Below are positions 17,938-27,025 of a stretch of DNA of 64,000 nt, piece by piece (within the stretch, counting starts at the first letter, position 1; the number at the start of each line of letters is the position of its first letter). The position numbers were made by a program, and so were the translations under genes. The notes below the pieces were generated by a model, which was not told the DNA's origin, searched no databases, and saw only the letters and a list, made by a program, of their open reading frames with translations. Origin of the DNA: Falsiruegeria litorea R37 (GTDB lineage: Bacteria; Pseudomonadota; Alphaproteobacteria; Rhodobacterales; Rhodobacteraceae); assembly GCF_900172225.1 (NCBI RefSeq), contig NZ_FWFO01000001.1, forward strand, positions 620,001 to 684,000, read 5' to 3'.

Positions 17938-18012
17938 TTGATATTGCGATAACGCCACAGTGTGCATTAGTGTGCAACGAACGACGGATAAGAATCGTCT
18001 GAGGGAGGATAC

Positions 18013-18468
18013 ATGAAACGCGCACTCATCTTGACGCTTTGCACCGCTTTTGGCGCGACTGCGGTTGCAGCCGGCGAGGTAAAGCCTGCAGACGTTGTTT
18101 ATGAAGACGGGGTGGTGAACGCCTCGTTGACAGGACAGGCGGGCGATGCGGCCAACGGTCGAAAGGTCTTTGCAAATCGCAAGCAAGGGAACTGCCTGGC
18201 ATGCCACGCAAACTCTGACATGCCGGAAGAGGGGTTCCACGGCGAAGTTGGCCCCATGATGGACGGCGTCGGTGAACGCTGGACCGAGGCGGAACTGCGC
18301 GGCATCGTATCCAATTCCAAGATGGTTTTTGAGGGCACGATCATGCCGGCCTTCTACATCGACAGCGGCTATGAACGTCCGCTGGATAAATTCGCAGGCC
18401 AAAGCATTCTTTCGGCGCAGCAGGTCGAAGACATCATCGCCTATCTGATGACGTTGAAAGACAGCTGA
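18013..18468 (+). CDS. soxX: Sulfur oxidation cytochrome c SoxX
   Basis: This 151-residue exported monohaem cytochrome has a signal peptide (about residues 1-20), haem site CLACH at residues 61-65 and a methionine ligand in the GTIMPAFYI segment. With SoxA it forms the SoxAX complex that attaches thiosulfate to the SoxY cysteine. It begins soxXYZA and has a GGGAGGA ribosome binding site. Confidence 0.95.
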   Translation: MKRALILTLCTAFGATAVAAGEVKPADVVYEDGVVNASLTGQAGDAANGRKVFANRKQGNCLACHANSDMPEEGFHGEVGPMMDGVGERWTEAELRGIVSNSKMVFEGTIMPAFYIDSGYERPLDKFAGQSILSAQQVEDIIAYLMTLKDS

Positions 18469-18492
18469 CGCCCCCGAACCTAGGAGAACATC

Positions 18493-18915
18493 ATGAAACT
18501 AACTCGGCGCAATCTGCTGATCCTGAGCTCGGCCGGTGTTGCGGCCACGGCCATGGGGTCGCTGCCTGCATTCGCCTCGCTGACAGACGATGAAATCGCC
18601 AAGCTGACCGGCGGTGCAGAATTGGGTGAGGGTGCAATCACCATCACGGCCCCTGAAATCGCGGAAAACGGAAACACCGTACCGATTGAGGTAAGCGCAC
18701 CCGGCGCGGTCGCGATCACGCTCTTTGCGGATGGCAACCCGGTTCCCAACGTTGCGACCTTTAACTTTGGTCCCCTGGCCGCGTCGCGCAGCGCGTCGAC
18801 CCGCATTCGTCTGGCGTCGACACAGAACGTTGTGGCGATCGCCAAGATGGAAGACGGCTCGTTCCAGAAGGCATCGGCCAACGTCAAGGTAACCATCGGC
18901 GGCTGCGGCGGCTGA
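18493..18915 (+). CDS. soxY: Sulfur carrier subunit SoxY
   Basis: This 140-residue protein has a Tat signal (TRRNLLILSSAGVA) and the C-terminal GGCGG arm with Cys138, which carries the sulfur intermediate covalently. It pairs with SoxZ, which has no signal and is exported with it. Length and ending are canonical. The carrier cycles between SoxAX, SoxB and SoxCD. Confidence 0.97.
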   Translation: MKLTRRNLLILSSAGVAATAMGSLPAFASLTDDEIAKLTGGAELGEGAITITAPEIAENGNTVPIEVSAPGAVAITLFADGNPVPNVATFNFGPLAASRSASTRIRLASTQNVVAIAKMEDGSFQKASANVKVTIGGCGG

Positions 18916-18938
18916 CCCGGAACACGAGGAGAAACAAC

Positions 18939-19268
18939 ATGGCATCTGGTGTAAAACCCCGCGTCAAAGTCCCCAAGTCGGCTGCTGCTGGCGAAGCGAT
19001 CACCATCAAGACCCTGATCAGCCACAAGATGGAAAGCGGTCAGCGCAAGGACGATGATGGCAACGTCATCCCGCGCTCGATCATCAACCGCTTCACGGCC
19101 GAGTTCAACGGCGAGAGCGTGATCGACGTAACGCTGGAACCGGCGATCTCGACAAACCCCTATTTCCAGTTCGAGGCAACCGTGCCTGAATCCGGTGAGT
19201 TCAAGTTCACTTGGTATGACGACGACGGCTCGGTCTACGACACAAGCAAGAAGATCAAAGTCCAGTAA
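18939..19268 (+). CDS. soxZ: Sulfur carrier partner SoxZ
   Basis: This 109-residue all-beta protein without a signal peptide has KVPKSAAAGEAITIKTLISHKMESG at its start, the SoxZ family signature. It forms the SoxYZ heterodimer and is exported with SoxY through the Tat signal of its partner. It lies 23 bases after soxY. Confidence 0.96.
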   Translation: MASGVKPRVKVPKSAAAGEAITIKTLISHKMESGQRKDDDGNVIPRSIINRFTAEFNGESVIDVTLEPAISTNPYFQFEATVPESGEFKFTWYDDDGSVYDTSKKIKVQ

Positions 19269-19305
19269 CAAAAACGGACGATCTCGCCAGGGAGGAGGGA
19301 CCGAA

Positions 19306-20136
19306 ATGACCAAGAAACTGTGGGCTACATTTGCACTCATAAGCCTAGGCACATCTGCCGCCGCACAGGACAGCAACTCTTTGTCCATCGACGGAGAGGC
19401 AATGGTGACCGAAGTTGCCGCACCGGCGCATATGGAAAACGTCGATACGATCTATTCGGGTTGGCGTTTCCGTTCTGCCGAAACGCAGGCGCTGGAGATG
19501 GATGACTTCGACAACCCCGCGTTTGTCTTTGTCGAGCAGGCCGAGGACCTGTGGGACAAGGTGGACGGAGCGGCTGGCAAGGCGTGTTCGTCCTGCCACG
19601 AGGATGTCGCGGATTTCGCGGGCCTGCGCACGCAACTGCCACGCGTTGACGATGGCGAGTTGGTCACGATGGAAAATCTGATCAACGAATGCCGGACCGA
19701 GCGTATGGAAGCCGAGCCTTGGAAGTGGTCCAAGGGCAATATGACCGCAATGACGGCACTGATCGGGGTTCAATCCCGTGGCATGCCGATGAACGTGGCC
19801 ATCGACGGCGATGCGGCACCGTTCTGGGAAAAGGGTAAAGAGCTCTATTACACCCGTGTTGGTCAGCTGGATATGGCCTGTTCGAACTGCCACGAAGACA
19901 ACTATGGCATGATGATCCGTGCGGACCATCTGAGCCAGGGGCAGGTCAACGGATTCCCGACCTATCGTCTGAAAAATGCCAAGCTGAACTCGATCCATGG
20001 TCGTTTCAAGGGCTGCATGAAGAACATCCGCGCAACCCCGTTCAAGGAGGGCGGCGATGAGTTCAAGGCGCTCGAGCTCTACCTTGCATCGCGCGGGCAG
20101 GGCCTGTCTGTCGAAACCCCGTCGGTACGTAACTGA
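19306..20136 (+). CDS. soxA: Dihaem cytochrome c SoxA
   Basis: This 276-residue exported cytochrome has a signal peptide (ending SAAA near residue 20), CXXCH sites CSSCH and CSNCH, and the cysteine in RFKGCMKNIRATPF that serves as haem ligand or persulfide. It is thus the two-haem form. The ATG at 19306 has a strong GGAGGAGGG site and replaces the frame start at 19195, which would overlap soxZ. SoxAX oxidatively conjugates thiosulfate to SoxY. A terminator-like hairpin follows at once. Confidence 0.95.
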   Translation: MTKKLWATFALISLGTSAAAQDSNSLSIDGEAMVTEVAAPAHMENVDTIYSGWRFRSAETQALEMDDFDNPAFVFVEQAEDLWDKVDGAAGKACSSCHEDVADFAGLRTQLPRVDDGELVTMENLINECRTERMEAEPWKWSKGNMTAMTALIGVQSRGMPMNVAIDGDAAPFWEKGKELYYTRVGQLDMACSNCHEDNYGMMIRADHLSQGQVNGFPTYRLKNAKLNSIHGRFKGCMKNIRATPFKEGGDEFKALELYLASRGQGLSVETPSVRN

Positions 20137-20146
20137 CCTGACTGTG

Positions 20147-20177
20147 GCCCCGTGCCTTTTGGGTGCGGGGCTCTTTT
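20147..20177 (+). terminator. Terminator/attenuator between soxA and soxB
   Basis: A 10-bp stem (two G-U pairs), GCCCCGTGCC with GGTGCGGGGC, is followed by TCTTTT eleven bases after the soxA stop. It would split the sox genes into soxXYZA and soxB onward, or lower expression of the distal part. Confidence 0.7.
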
Positions 20178-20188
20178 CCACATATTAA

Positions 20189-20204
20189 ATTCATACATGC
20201 GCAT
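20189..20204. promoter_or_regulatory. Degenerate SqrR/SoxR-type box upstream of soxB
   Basis: ATTC-N8-GCAT has one mismatch in the right half. It sits just after the soxA terminator and 21 bases before the soxB start, where an internal promoter would be expected. The flanks also form an ACATAT...ATATGT inverted repeat. Confidence 0.4.
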
Positions 20205-20224
20205 ATGTAATGAAAGAGGTGCAC

Positions 20225-21922
20225 ATGATTTCGCGGCGGGATTTCCTACAGGTTGGCATGGCGGCTTCGGCCATTGTCGGGGCGTCGGGTTTTGGCAACT
20301 GGGCCAGGTTGGCGGCGCAGCAGAAGCTGACACAGGATCAGTTGCTGGAGTTTGATACCTTCGGGAATGTCTCGCTGATCCACATCACCGACATTCACGC
20401 GCAGCTCAAGCCGATCTATTTCCGCGAACCCTCGGTCAATCTGGGCGTTGGCGGCAACAAGGGCGCGGTGCCCCATGTGACCGGTGCCGACTTCCGCAAG
20501 CTTTATGGTATCGCGGATGGCTCGCCCAGCCATTATGCGCTCAGCTCGGGCGACTTTTCGGCGCTGGCGGACATGTATGGCCGCGTTGGCGGATTGGATC
20601 GGGTAGCAACTGTGGTCAAGGCGATCCGCGCGGATCGGCCCGACGCCATTCTGCTGGACGGTGGTGACACCTGGCACGGCTCTTACACCTGCTATCACAC
20701 CCAAGGGCAGGACATGGTCAATGTCATGAACGCCCTGAACCCCGATGCCATGACCTTCCATTGGGAGTTCACGCTGGGATCGGAGCGGGTGAACGAACTG
20801 GTCGAAAGCCTGCCGTTTGCTGCCCTTGGCCAGAACATCTTTGATGCTGAATGGGACGAACCCACTGATCTGTTCCCGCCCTACAAGATGTTTGAACGCG
20901 GCGGCTCCAAGATTGCCGTCATCGGGCAAGCCTTCCCCTATATGCCGATCGCAAACCCGCGTTGGATGTTCCCGGAATACTCGTTTGGCATCCGCGACGA
21001 GAACATGGCCGCGATGGTTGCAGAGGTGCGCGCAGCAGGTGCCGATTGCGTTGTTGTCCTAAGCCACAATGGCTTTGACGTCGACAAGCAGATGGCCAGC
21101 GTGGTGCCGGGCATTGATGTGATCCTGTCGGGCCATACCCACGATGCGTTGCCCGAACCGGCCGTGGTCGGGAATACGATCATTGTTCCGTCAGGCTCGA
21201 ACGGCAAGTTCGTGTCACGGGTTGATCTGGATGTGCGCGATGGCCGGATGATGGGTTATCGCCACAAGTTGATCCCGATCTTCTCGGACGTGATCACGCC
21301 AGACGCTGAAATGACGGCCCTGATCGACGAACAACGCGCGCCTTATCTGGATCAGATGACCGAGGTGATCGGTCAGACCGACAGCCTGCTGTACCGCCGT
21401 GGCAACTTCAACGGCACCTGGGATGACCTGATCTGTGACGCGCTCTTGTCCGAGCGTGAGGCCGAGATCGCGCTCAGCCCGGGTGTGCGCTGGGGGCCGT
21501 CGCTGGTACCCGGTCAGGACATCACGCGTGAAGATATCTGGAACGTCACATCCATGAGTTATGGCGAGGCGTACCGGACCGAAATGACCGGCGAGTTCCT
21601 CAAGGTCGTGCTCGAAGACGTGGCCGACAACATTTTCAACCCCGATCCCTACTACCAGCAGGGCGGTGACATGGTGCGCACAGGTGGTCTTGGCTACCGC
21701 GTCGATGTGGGGCAGCCGCAGGGCTCGCGTATTTCCAACATGACCTTGCTGAAAACCGGCGAGCCGATTGATCCGGCACGGTCCTACGTCGTGGCCGGTT
21801 GGGCCTCGGTCAATGAGGGCACCGAAGGGCCTCAGATCTGGGATGTGGTGGAAAACCACGTGCGCAAGCTGGGCACCGTCCGGGTCGAAGACAACAACAG
21901 CGTCGAAGTTATCGGCGTTTGA
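20225..21922 (+). CDS. soxB: Thiosulfohydrolase SoxB
   Basis: This 565-residue dimanganese enzyme of the 5'-nucleotidase/UshA superfamily has a Tat signal, SRRDFLQVG. Metal-site motifs are HITDIHAQ, DGGDTWHG, SHNGFD and SGHTHD. It hydrolyses sulfate from SoxY-bound thiosulfonate. I chose the ATG at 20225 because GAAAGAGGT lies just ahead of it; the frame start at 20210 overlaps that site. It begins the second sox transcription unit. Confidence 0.96.
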   Translation: MISRRDFLQVGMAASAIVGASGFGNWARLAAQQKLTQDQLLEFDTFGNVSLIHITDIHAQLKPIYFREPSVNLGVGGNKGAVPHVTGADFRKLYGIADGSPSHYALSSGDFSALADMYGRVGGLDRVATVVKAIRADRPDAILLDGGDTWHGSYTCYHTQGQDMVNVMNALNPDAMTFHWEFTLGSERVNELVESLPFAALGQNIFDAEWDEPTDLFPPYKMFERGGSKIAVIGQAFPYMPIANPRWMFPEYSFGIRDENMAAMVAEVRAAGADCVVVLSHNGFDVDKQMASVVPGIDVILSGHTHDALPEPAVVGNTIIVPSGSNGKFVSRVDLDVRDGRMMGYRHKLIPIFSDVITPDAEMTALIDEQRAPYLDQMTEVIGQTDSLLYRRGNFNGTWDDLICDALLSEREAEIALSPGVRWGPSLVPGQDITREDIWNVTSMSYGEAYRTEMTGEFLKVVLEDVADNIFNPDPYYQQGGDMVRTGGLGYRVDVGQPQGSRISNMTLLKTGEPIDPARSYVVAGWASVNEGTEGPQIWDVVENHVRKLGTVRVEDNNSVEVIGV

Positions 21923-21940
21923 CGATGGAGAAGATGAGAG

Positions 21941-23215
21941 ATGGATGAACCCGTGAAATCAACCTCTCGCCGCGCCTTTCTGAAAGGCACGGCAGCCGCC
22001 GCGGTGGGCTCGGTCGCTGGTGCGGCGGCTGCTGGTACCCCCGACCCGCTGATCACCGAATTGCAGGATTGGGCTTCGATCACAGGCGCGGGCGTGGACG
22101 AAACCCCCTACGGCCTGCCGATCCGGTTTGAGGCTGACGTCATCCGGCGCAATGTGGAATGGCTGACCGCCTCACCCATTTCGTCGATCAACTTTACCCC
22201 CATTCACGCGCTGGATGGCACGATCACACCCCAGGGCTGCGCGTTCGAGCGGCACCATTCAGGTGCCATCGAGCTGACCAAAGGCGACTATCGTCTGATG
22301 ATCAACGGTTTGGTCGACCGGCCCCTGGTGTTCACCTATGAGGATCTGGAACGGTTCCCGCGCGAAAACCATGTCTATTTCTGCGAATGCGCAGCCAACA
22401 CAGGTATGGAATGGGCGGGCGCTCAGCTGAATGGCGTGCAGTTCACCCACGGTATGATCCACAACATGGAATACACCGGCGTTCCGCTGCGCGCGCTGTT
22501 GAACGAAGCCGGGCTTGGCGCTGCGGGCGATTTCAAAGACAAATGGGTCTACGTCGAAGGCGCTGATGCGTCGTCGAACGGTCGCTCAATCCCGATGGAA
22601 AAGGCGCTGGACGATGTGCTGGTGGCCTTCAAAGCCAATGGCGAGGCGCTGCGGATGGAGCACGGCTATCCCGTGCGCCTGGTTGTGCCCGGTTGGGAAG
22701 GCAACATGTGGGTCAAATGGCTGCGTCGGGTCGAAGTGACCGATGCCGCCGTCGAAAGCCGCGAAGAGACCTCGAAATACACTGACGTTTATGAGGACGG
22801 GACCGCGCGCAAATGGACTTGGGTGATGGATGCCAAATCGGTCATCACCTCTCCCAGCCCGCAGATGCCGATCACCCACGGCAAGGGGCCGATGGTGATT
22901 TCCGGCTTGGCGTGGTCCGGGCATGGTCAGATCACCCGTGTGGATGTCTCCAAGGACGGTGGGATCACTTGGGAAACCGCGCGTTTGGGCAAGCAGGGCG
23001 ACACCAAGGCGCTGACCCGCTTTTATCTGGACACCGATTGGGACGGCGCGCCGATGCTGCTGCAATCGCGTGCGATGGATGAAACAGGCTATGTCCAGCC
23101 AACCAAGGACCAACTGCGCGATCAGCGCGGGGAAAACTCTGTCTATCACAACAACTGTATCCAAACCTGGTACGTGAACGCAGAAGGGATCGCTGAGAAT
23201 GTCGAAGTCTCCTAA
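21941..23215 (+). CDS. soxC: Sulfane dehydrogenase molybdenum subunit SoxC
   Basis: This 424-residue sulfite oxidase-family protein has a Tat signal (SRRAFLKGTAAAA), the molybdenum-ligand cysteine in YFCECAANTGMEW, and a C-terminal dimerisation domain. With SoxD it oxidises the sulfane sulfur left on SoxY. SoxCD allows full oxidation of thiosulfate to sulfate without sulfur globules. The end overlaps soxD by 17 bases. Confidence 0.95.
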   Translation: MDEPVKSTSRRAFLKGTAAAAVGSVAGAAAAGTPDPLITELQDWASITGAGVDETPYGLPIRFEADVIRRNVEWLTASPISSINFTPIHALDGTITPQGCAFERHHSGAIELTKGDYRLMINGLVDRPLVFTYEDLERFPRENHVYFCECAANTGMEWAGAQLNGVQFTHGMIHNMEYTGVPLRALLNEAGLGAAGDFKDKWVYVEGADASSNGRSIPMEKALDDVLVAFKANGEALRMEHGYPVRLVVPGWEGNMWVKWLRRVEVTDAAVESREETSKYTDVYEDGTARKWTWVMDAKSVITSPSPQMPITHGKGPMVISGLAWSGHGQITRVDVSKDGGITWETARLGKQGDTKALTRFYLDTDWDGAPMLLQSRAMDETGYVQPTKDQLRDQRGENSVYHNNCIQTWYVNAEGIAENVEVS

Positions 23216-24503
23216 CCTTGTGCTCCCCGCAATCGGCGGGATCGCCCTGATGCTTGGGGCCGCCTACGGGTTTTCGTCCCGCAACTATGGCGCCGACACC
23301 ATCGCGCTGCTCGAAGATCGCGTCGAAAAGGCGGAGGCGCGCGTGTCAACTGCCAGCGACAAGGCCAAGGCCGAAGCCGAGCGCATCACGGCGCTGGAAC
23401 TCGCCGTGGTCGAGGCGCAGGAGCAGGCCGCCAAGGGCACCAACCTGACGTCACCCGCACCCCAGATGGACGGGACCTATGGCTTGGGCCGCGTGGCCAT
23501 GGCCGAAGAGATCGCAGCCTGGGACGTGGACGTGCTGCCCGACGGGCGGGGCCTGCCGGTGGGCAGTGGAAACGCCTTTGATGGGGAAGAGGTCTTTGCC
23601 GACAAATGCGCCTCGTGCCACGGGGATTTCGCCGAAGGTGTCGACAATTGGCCGGTTCTGGCCGGTGGTTTCGACACGCTGGCAGACGAAGATCCGGTCA
23701 AGACCGTAGGCTCGTACTGGCCGCATCTTTCGACAGTCTATGACTATGTTTATCGGTCGATGCCCTTTGGTGAAGCGGGTACTCTGACCCCGGACGAGAC
23801 CTATGCGATCGTCGCTTACATCCTGTATTCCAACGATCTGATTGATGATGAATTCGAGTTGAGCAACGAAAACTTGGCCGACTTTGACATGCACAACAAG
23901 GACGGTTTTGTCGTCGACGACCGGCCTGATCTTGAATACGCGACCTGGCGGGCCGAGCCGTGCATGGAGAACTGCAAGGACGCCGTTGAGATCACCATGC
24001 GCTCGGTCTTTTTGGTAGAGACCCCGCCCGAGGGTGGCACCAATTCCATGATGAACCCGGCCAAGGTCGAAGGGCTCCCAAGCTTCTCGGCAGATGGCCC
24101 GTCGTTTATCCCCGAGGCTGCGCCGAAACCGGTCAAAGCTGCGGTTGAGCCCGCACCAGAGCCTGCCAAGGCTGATGATGGCGACGCTTTGATCGAAGCG
24201 GGTAAAAAGGTCTTCAAGAAGTGCAAGGCCTGCCACCAGGTTGGCGACGGGGCCAAGAACAAGACGGGCCCGCATCTGAACGACTTGTTTGGGCGCACCT
24301 TTGGTTCGGTCGATGGGTTCAAATACTCCAACACGTTCAAAACTGCGCTGGAAGAAGGCCGCGTGTGGGATGAGGCATCGCTCGCCGAGTTCCTGTCCAA
24401 GCCAAAGGCTTACATGAAAGGCACCAAAATGTCGTTCTCGGGCCTGAAAAAGGACAGCGACCTGCAAGCGATCAACGCCTATCTGGCAACGTTCGGGAAC
24501 TGA
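23199..24503 (+). CDS. soxD: Sulfane dehydrogenase cytochrome subunit SoxD
   Basis: This 434-residue protein has an N-terminal hydrophobic anchor or signal (residues 7-26), a coiled-coil-like charged stretch (about 33-75), a first haem site CASCH, a Pro/Ala-rich linker (APKPVKAAVEPAPEPAKA) and a second haem site CKACHQVG. The dihaem layout is that of the Paracoccus-type SoxD. The last domain resembles a mitochondrial-type cytochrome c. Translation is coupled to soxC. Confidence 0.94.
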   Translation: MSKSPNLVLPAIGGIALMLGAAYGFSSRNYGADTIALLEDRVEKAEARVSTASDKAKAEAERITALELAVVEAQEQAAKGTNLTSPAPQMDGTYGLGRVAMAEEIAAWDVDVLPDGRGLPVGSGNAFDGEEVFADKCASCHGDFAEGVDNWPVLAGGFDTLADEDPVKTVGSYWPHLSTVYDYVYRSMPFGEAGTLTPDETYAIVAYILYSNDLIDDEFELSNENLADFDMHNKDGFVVDDRPDLEYATWRAEPCMENCKDAVEITMRSVFLVETPPEGGTNSMMNPAKVEGLPSFSADGPSFIPEAAPKPVKAAVEPAPEPAKADDGDALIEAGKKVFKKCKACHQVGDGAKNKTGPHLNDLFGRTFGSVDGFKYSNTFKTALEEGRVWDEASLAEFLSKPKAYMKGTKMSFSGLKKDSDLQAINAYLATFGN

Positions 24504-24506
24504 CCC

Positions 24507-25214
24507 ATGACGCGGTGCTCTTGGGTGCTCTCAACGGTTGCGGCGGCTCTGATCGGGGCCCCGGCAAATGCCGATGAATTCGGTGACCCCGAGGCTGGCG
24601 CCAAGGTCTATTCCCAATGCAAGGGATGTCATCAGGTCGGTGCCGGGGCGAACCATCGCATCGGTCCGCATCTGAACGGGCTTTTTGGCCGTGCTGCCGC
24701 AGGGCTTGAGGACTTCAAATACTCCAAAAGCTTCCAGCGAGCCGGTGCCAGCGGGCTGGAATGGCATGCCGAAACGCTGGATGCCTTTCTGGAAAACCCC
24801 CGCTCATACGCATCCGGCACTCGGATGAGCTATCGTGGGCTGAAAGATGAGACCGACCGGAAGAATGTGATCGCCTACTTGCGGGCGTTTTCGGATGATC
24901 CGGCCAACATCCCCGAGGCTGATCCAACGGCAACCCCAACGGATCACGACATCGACCCGGCGATCCTGGCGATCCAGGGCGATCCGGAATACGGCGAATA
25001 CCTGAGCAGCGAATGCACGACCTGTCATCAGGCCAGTGGCGGCGATGATGGCATCCCGTCGATCGTCTATTGGCCCGAGGACGAGTTTGTCGTGGCCATG
25101 CATGCCTACAAGAACAAGCAACGCCAGCACCCGGTCATGCAGATGATCGCGGGGCGGTTGAACGACGAAGAGATCGCCGCCTTGGCGGCATACTTCAAGA
25201 ACCTCGATAACTGA
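24507..25214 (+). CDS. soxE: Dihaem cytochrome c SoxE
   Basis: This 235-residue exported protein has a short signal peptide and two haem sites: CKGCHQVG in an N-terminal class I domain very like the end of SoxD, and CTTCHQAS in a second domain. It is the electron-transfer partner of the flavoprotein SoxF, as in flavocytochrome c sulfide dehydrogenase. It starts three bases after soxD. The strong likeness of its first domain to SoxD suggests domain duplication. Confidence 0.88.
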   Translation: MTRCSWVLSTVAAALIGAPANADEFGDPEAGAKVYSQCKGCHQVGAGANHRIGPHLNGLFGRAAAGLEDFKYSKSFQRAGASGLEWHAETLDAFLENPRSYASGTRMSYRGLKDETDRKNVIAYLRAFSDDPANIPEADPTATPTDHDIDPAILAIQGDPEYGEYLSSECTTCHQASGGDDGIPSIVYWPEDEFVVAMHAYKNKQRQHPVMQMIAGRLNDEEIAALAAYFKNLDN

Positions 25215-25239
25215 GGTTCCAGTGGGAGGAGAACGCGAC

Positions 25240-26505
25240 ATGAAACTGAACAGACGTACGTTCCTGGGAACAACGGTTGCCGCATCGGCCACGTTGGCGG
25301 CCCCGATGGTGTTAGGCGATGGACACGGCAAACCCCGCGTCGTCGTGATCGGTGGCGGAGCAGGCGGCGCAACAGCAGCTCGCTACATCGCGAAAGACAG
25401 CAAGGGCGCGGTTGACGTGACCCTGATCGAACCGACGCGGACCTATTACACTTGCTTTTTCTCGAACCTCTATCTGGGCGGGTTCAAAGAGATGAGCGAT
25501 CTGGGTCACAGTTATGGTGGCTTGGCGGCCAGCGGTGTGAACGTTGTGCACGATTGGGCCGTGGGTGTTGATCGTGATACCAAGACTGTGACGCTGGCGG
25601 GTGGTGCGCAGATCAAATACGACAAGCTGATCCTCAGCCCCGGTATCGACTTTGTCGACATGTCCGTGCCGGGTTGGGACGTTACCACGCAAAACGCGAT
25701 GCCGCATGCCTATAAGGCCGGATCGCAAACCGAACTGCTCAAGGCGCAGCTGATGGCGATGCCCGAAGGCGGGGTCTTTGCCATGGTGGCGCCCCCGAAC
25801 CCCTACCGCTGCCCGCCGGGTCCGTATGAGCGGATCTCGATGGTGGCGCATTACCTCAAGGCCAACAATCCGACGGCCAAGATCATCGTGGCCGACCCCA
25901 AGCCCAAATTCTCGAAAATGGCGCTGTTCCAGGAAGGCTGGGCCAACCACTACGAGGGGATGGTCGATTGGATTGGTCAGGACTTTGGCGGTGACAACGT
26001 CAGCGTGGACGCCAGCGCCATGACCGTGACCATTGATGGTGAAGAAACCAAGGTCGACGTCTGCAATGTCATCCCAGCCATGAAGGCAGGCCGCATTGCC
26101 GATATCGCCGGTGTCACCGATGGCAACTGGGCGCCGGTGAATGCTGCCGACATGTCCACCAAGGCGGATCCAGATGTCTACGTTCTGGGCGATGCATCGC
26201 AACAGGGCGACATGCCGAAATCGGGCTTTTCGGCCAACAGCCAGGCCAAGGTGTGCGCCAATGCCGTGCGCGGTGCATTGACGGGGTCAAAGGTGTTCCC
26301 GGCCAAGTTCTCGAACACCTGCTGGTCGCTGATCGCTGCTGATGATGGGGTCAAGGTAGGCGCCACCTATGAGGCCACGCCGGACAAGATTGCCAAGGTG
26401 GACGGGTTCATCTCACAAACCGGCGAAAGCGCGGATGTGCGCAAGGCAACCTATCAGGAATCTGAGGGTTGGTATTCGGGCATCACAGCCGACATGCTTG
26501 GGTGA
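25240..26505 (+). CDS. soxF: Flavocytochrome c sulfide dehydrogenase flavoprotein SoxF
   Basis: This 421-residue FAD protein of the FccB family has a Tat signal (NRRTFLGTT), FAD motif VVIGGGAGGATAARYIA, and active-site cysteines in TYYTCFFSN and in the C-terminal half. It oxidises sulfide and passes electrons to SoxE. The ATG at 25240 is preceded by GGGAGGAG. It could also help recycle SoxYZ, as proposed for Paracoccus. Confidence 0.92.
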   Translation: MKLNRRTFLGTTVAASATLAAPMVLGDGHGKPRVVVIGGGAGGATAARYIAKDSKGAVDVTLIEPTRTYYTCFFSNLYLGGFKEMSDLGHSYGGLAASGVNVVHDWAVGVDRDTKTVTLAGGAQIKYDKLILSPGIDFVDMSVPGWDVTTQNAMPHAYKAGSQTELLKAQLMAMPEGGVFAMVAPPNPYRCPPGPYERISMVAHYLKANNPTAKIIVADPKPKFSKMALFQEGWANHYEGMVDWIGQDFGGDNVSVDASAMTVTIDGEETKVDVCNVIPAMKAGRIADIAGVTDGNWAPVNAADMSTKADPDVYVLGDASQQGDMPKSGFSANSQAKVCANAVRGALTGSKVFPAKFSNTCWSLIAADDGVKVGATYEATPDKIAKVDGFISQTGESADVRKATYQESEGWYSGITADMLG

Positions 26506-26596
26506 TCTCCCCCCTGTCGTCCCGGTCTCTGACATGGCTCAAGGACTGGGGCGACAAGGGATGCCAAAGTGTGGCGACGGAACAGGAGGAAAGAAC

Positions 26597-27025
26597 ATGA
26601 AAGCGTTGAGTTTTGCACTGTTGATGGGGTTGGCCTCGGCGGCCTGGGCCGAAGGGCCGGTAACCGTCCCCTTTGACGGCTCCTTTGACGACGCGACATT
26701 TGCGGTCGAAAGCGCCATCGTGGGCGAGGGGCTGGTGATCGACTATGTCAGCCACGTCGGCGAGATGCTGAACCGCACCGGCGCCGATGTTGGCAGCGAT
26801 GCACAGATCTTTGCGGCGGCTGATGTTTTCCTGTTCTGCTCGGCGGTCTTGTCGCGCGAGATGATGGAGGCGGATCCGATGAACATCATGCACTGCCCCT
26901 ATGGCATCTTCGTGGCCGAGCGTGAGGGCGAAGTGATGATCGGTTATCGACCCTACCCTGAGGGGCCGATGAAAAAGGTCGAGGGTCTGCTCGCCAAGAT
27001 CGTCGCCGAGGCGGCCGATCAGTGA
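26597..27025 (+). CDS. DUF302-like exported protein
   Basis: This 142-residue protein has a signal peptide (residues 1-20, ending AWA). The mature part resembles the DUF302 fold, with residues [22 protein letters not shown] and a conserved CPYGIFVAE segment. It has two cysteines in the mature region (LFCSAVL and MHCPYG). The ATG at 26597 has AGGAGGAAAG ahead of it. The stop overlaps the ATG of the ALA synthase gene, so the pair is coupled. The function is unknown; the position suggests a periplasmic role tied to sulfur oxidation. Confidence 0.75.
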   Translation: MKALSFALLMGLASAAWAEGPVTVPFDGSFDDATFAVESAIVGEGLVIDYVSHVGEMLNRTGADVGSDAQIFAAADVFLFCSAVLSREMMEADPMNIMHCPYGIFVAEREGEVMIGYRPYPEGPMKKVEGLLAKIVAEAADQ

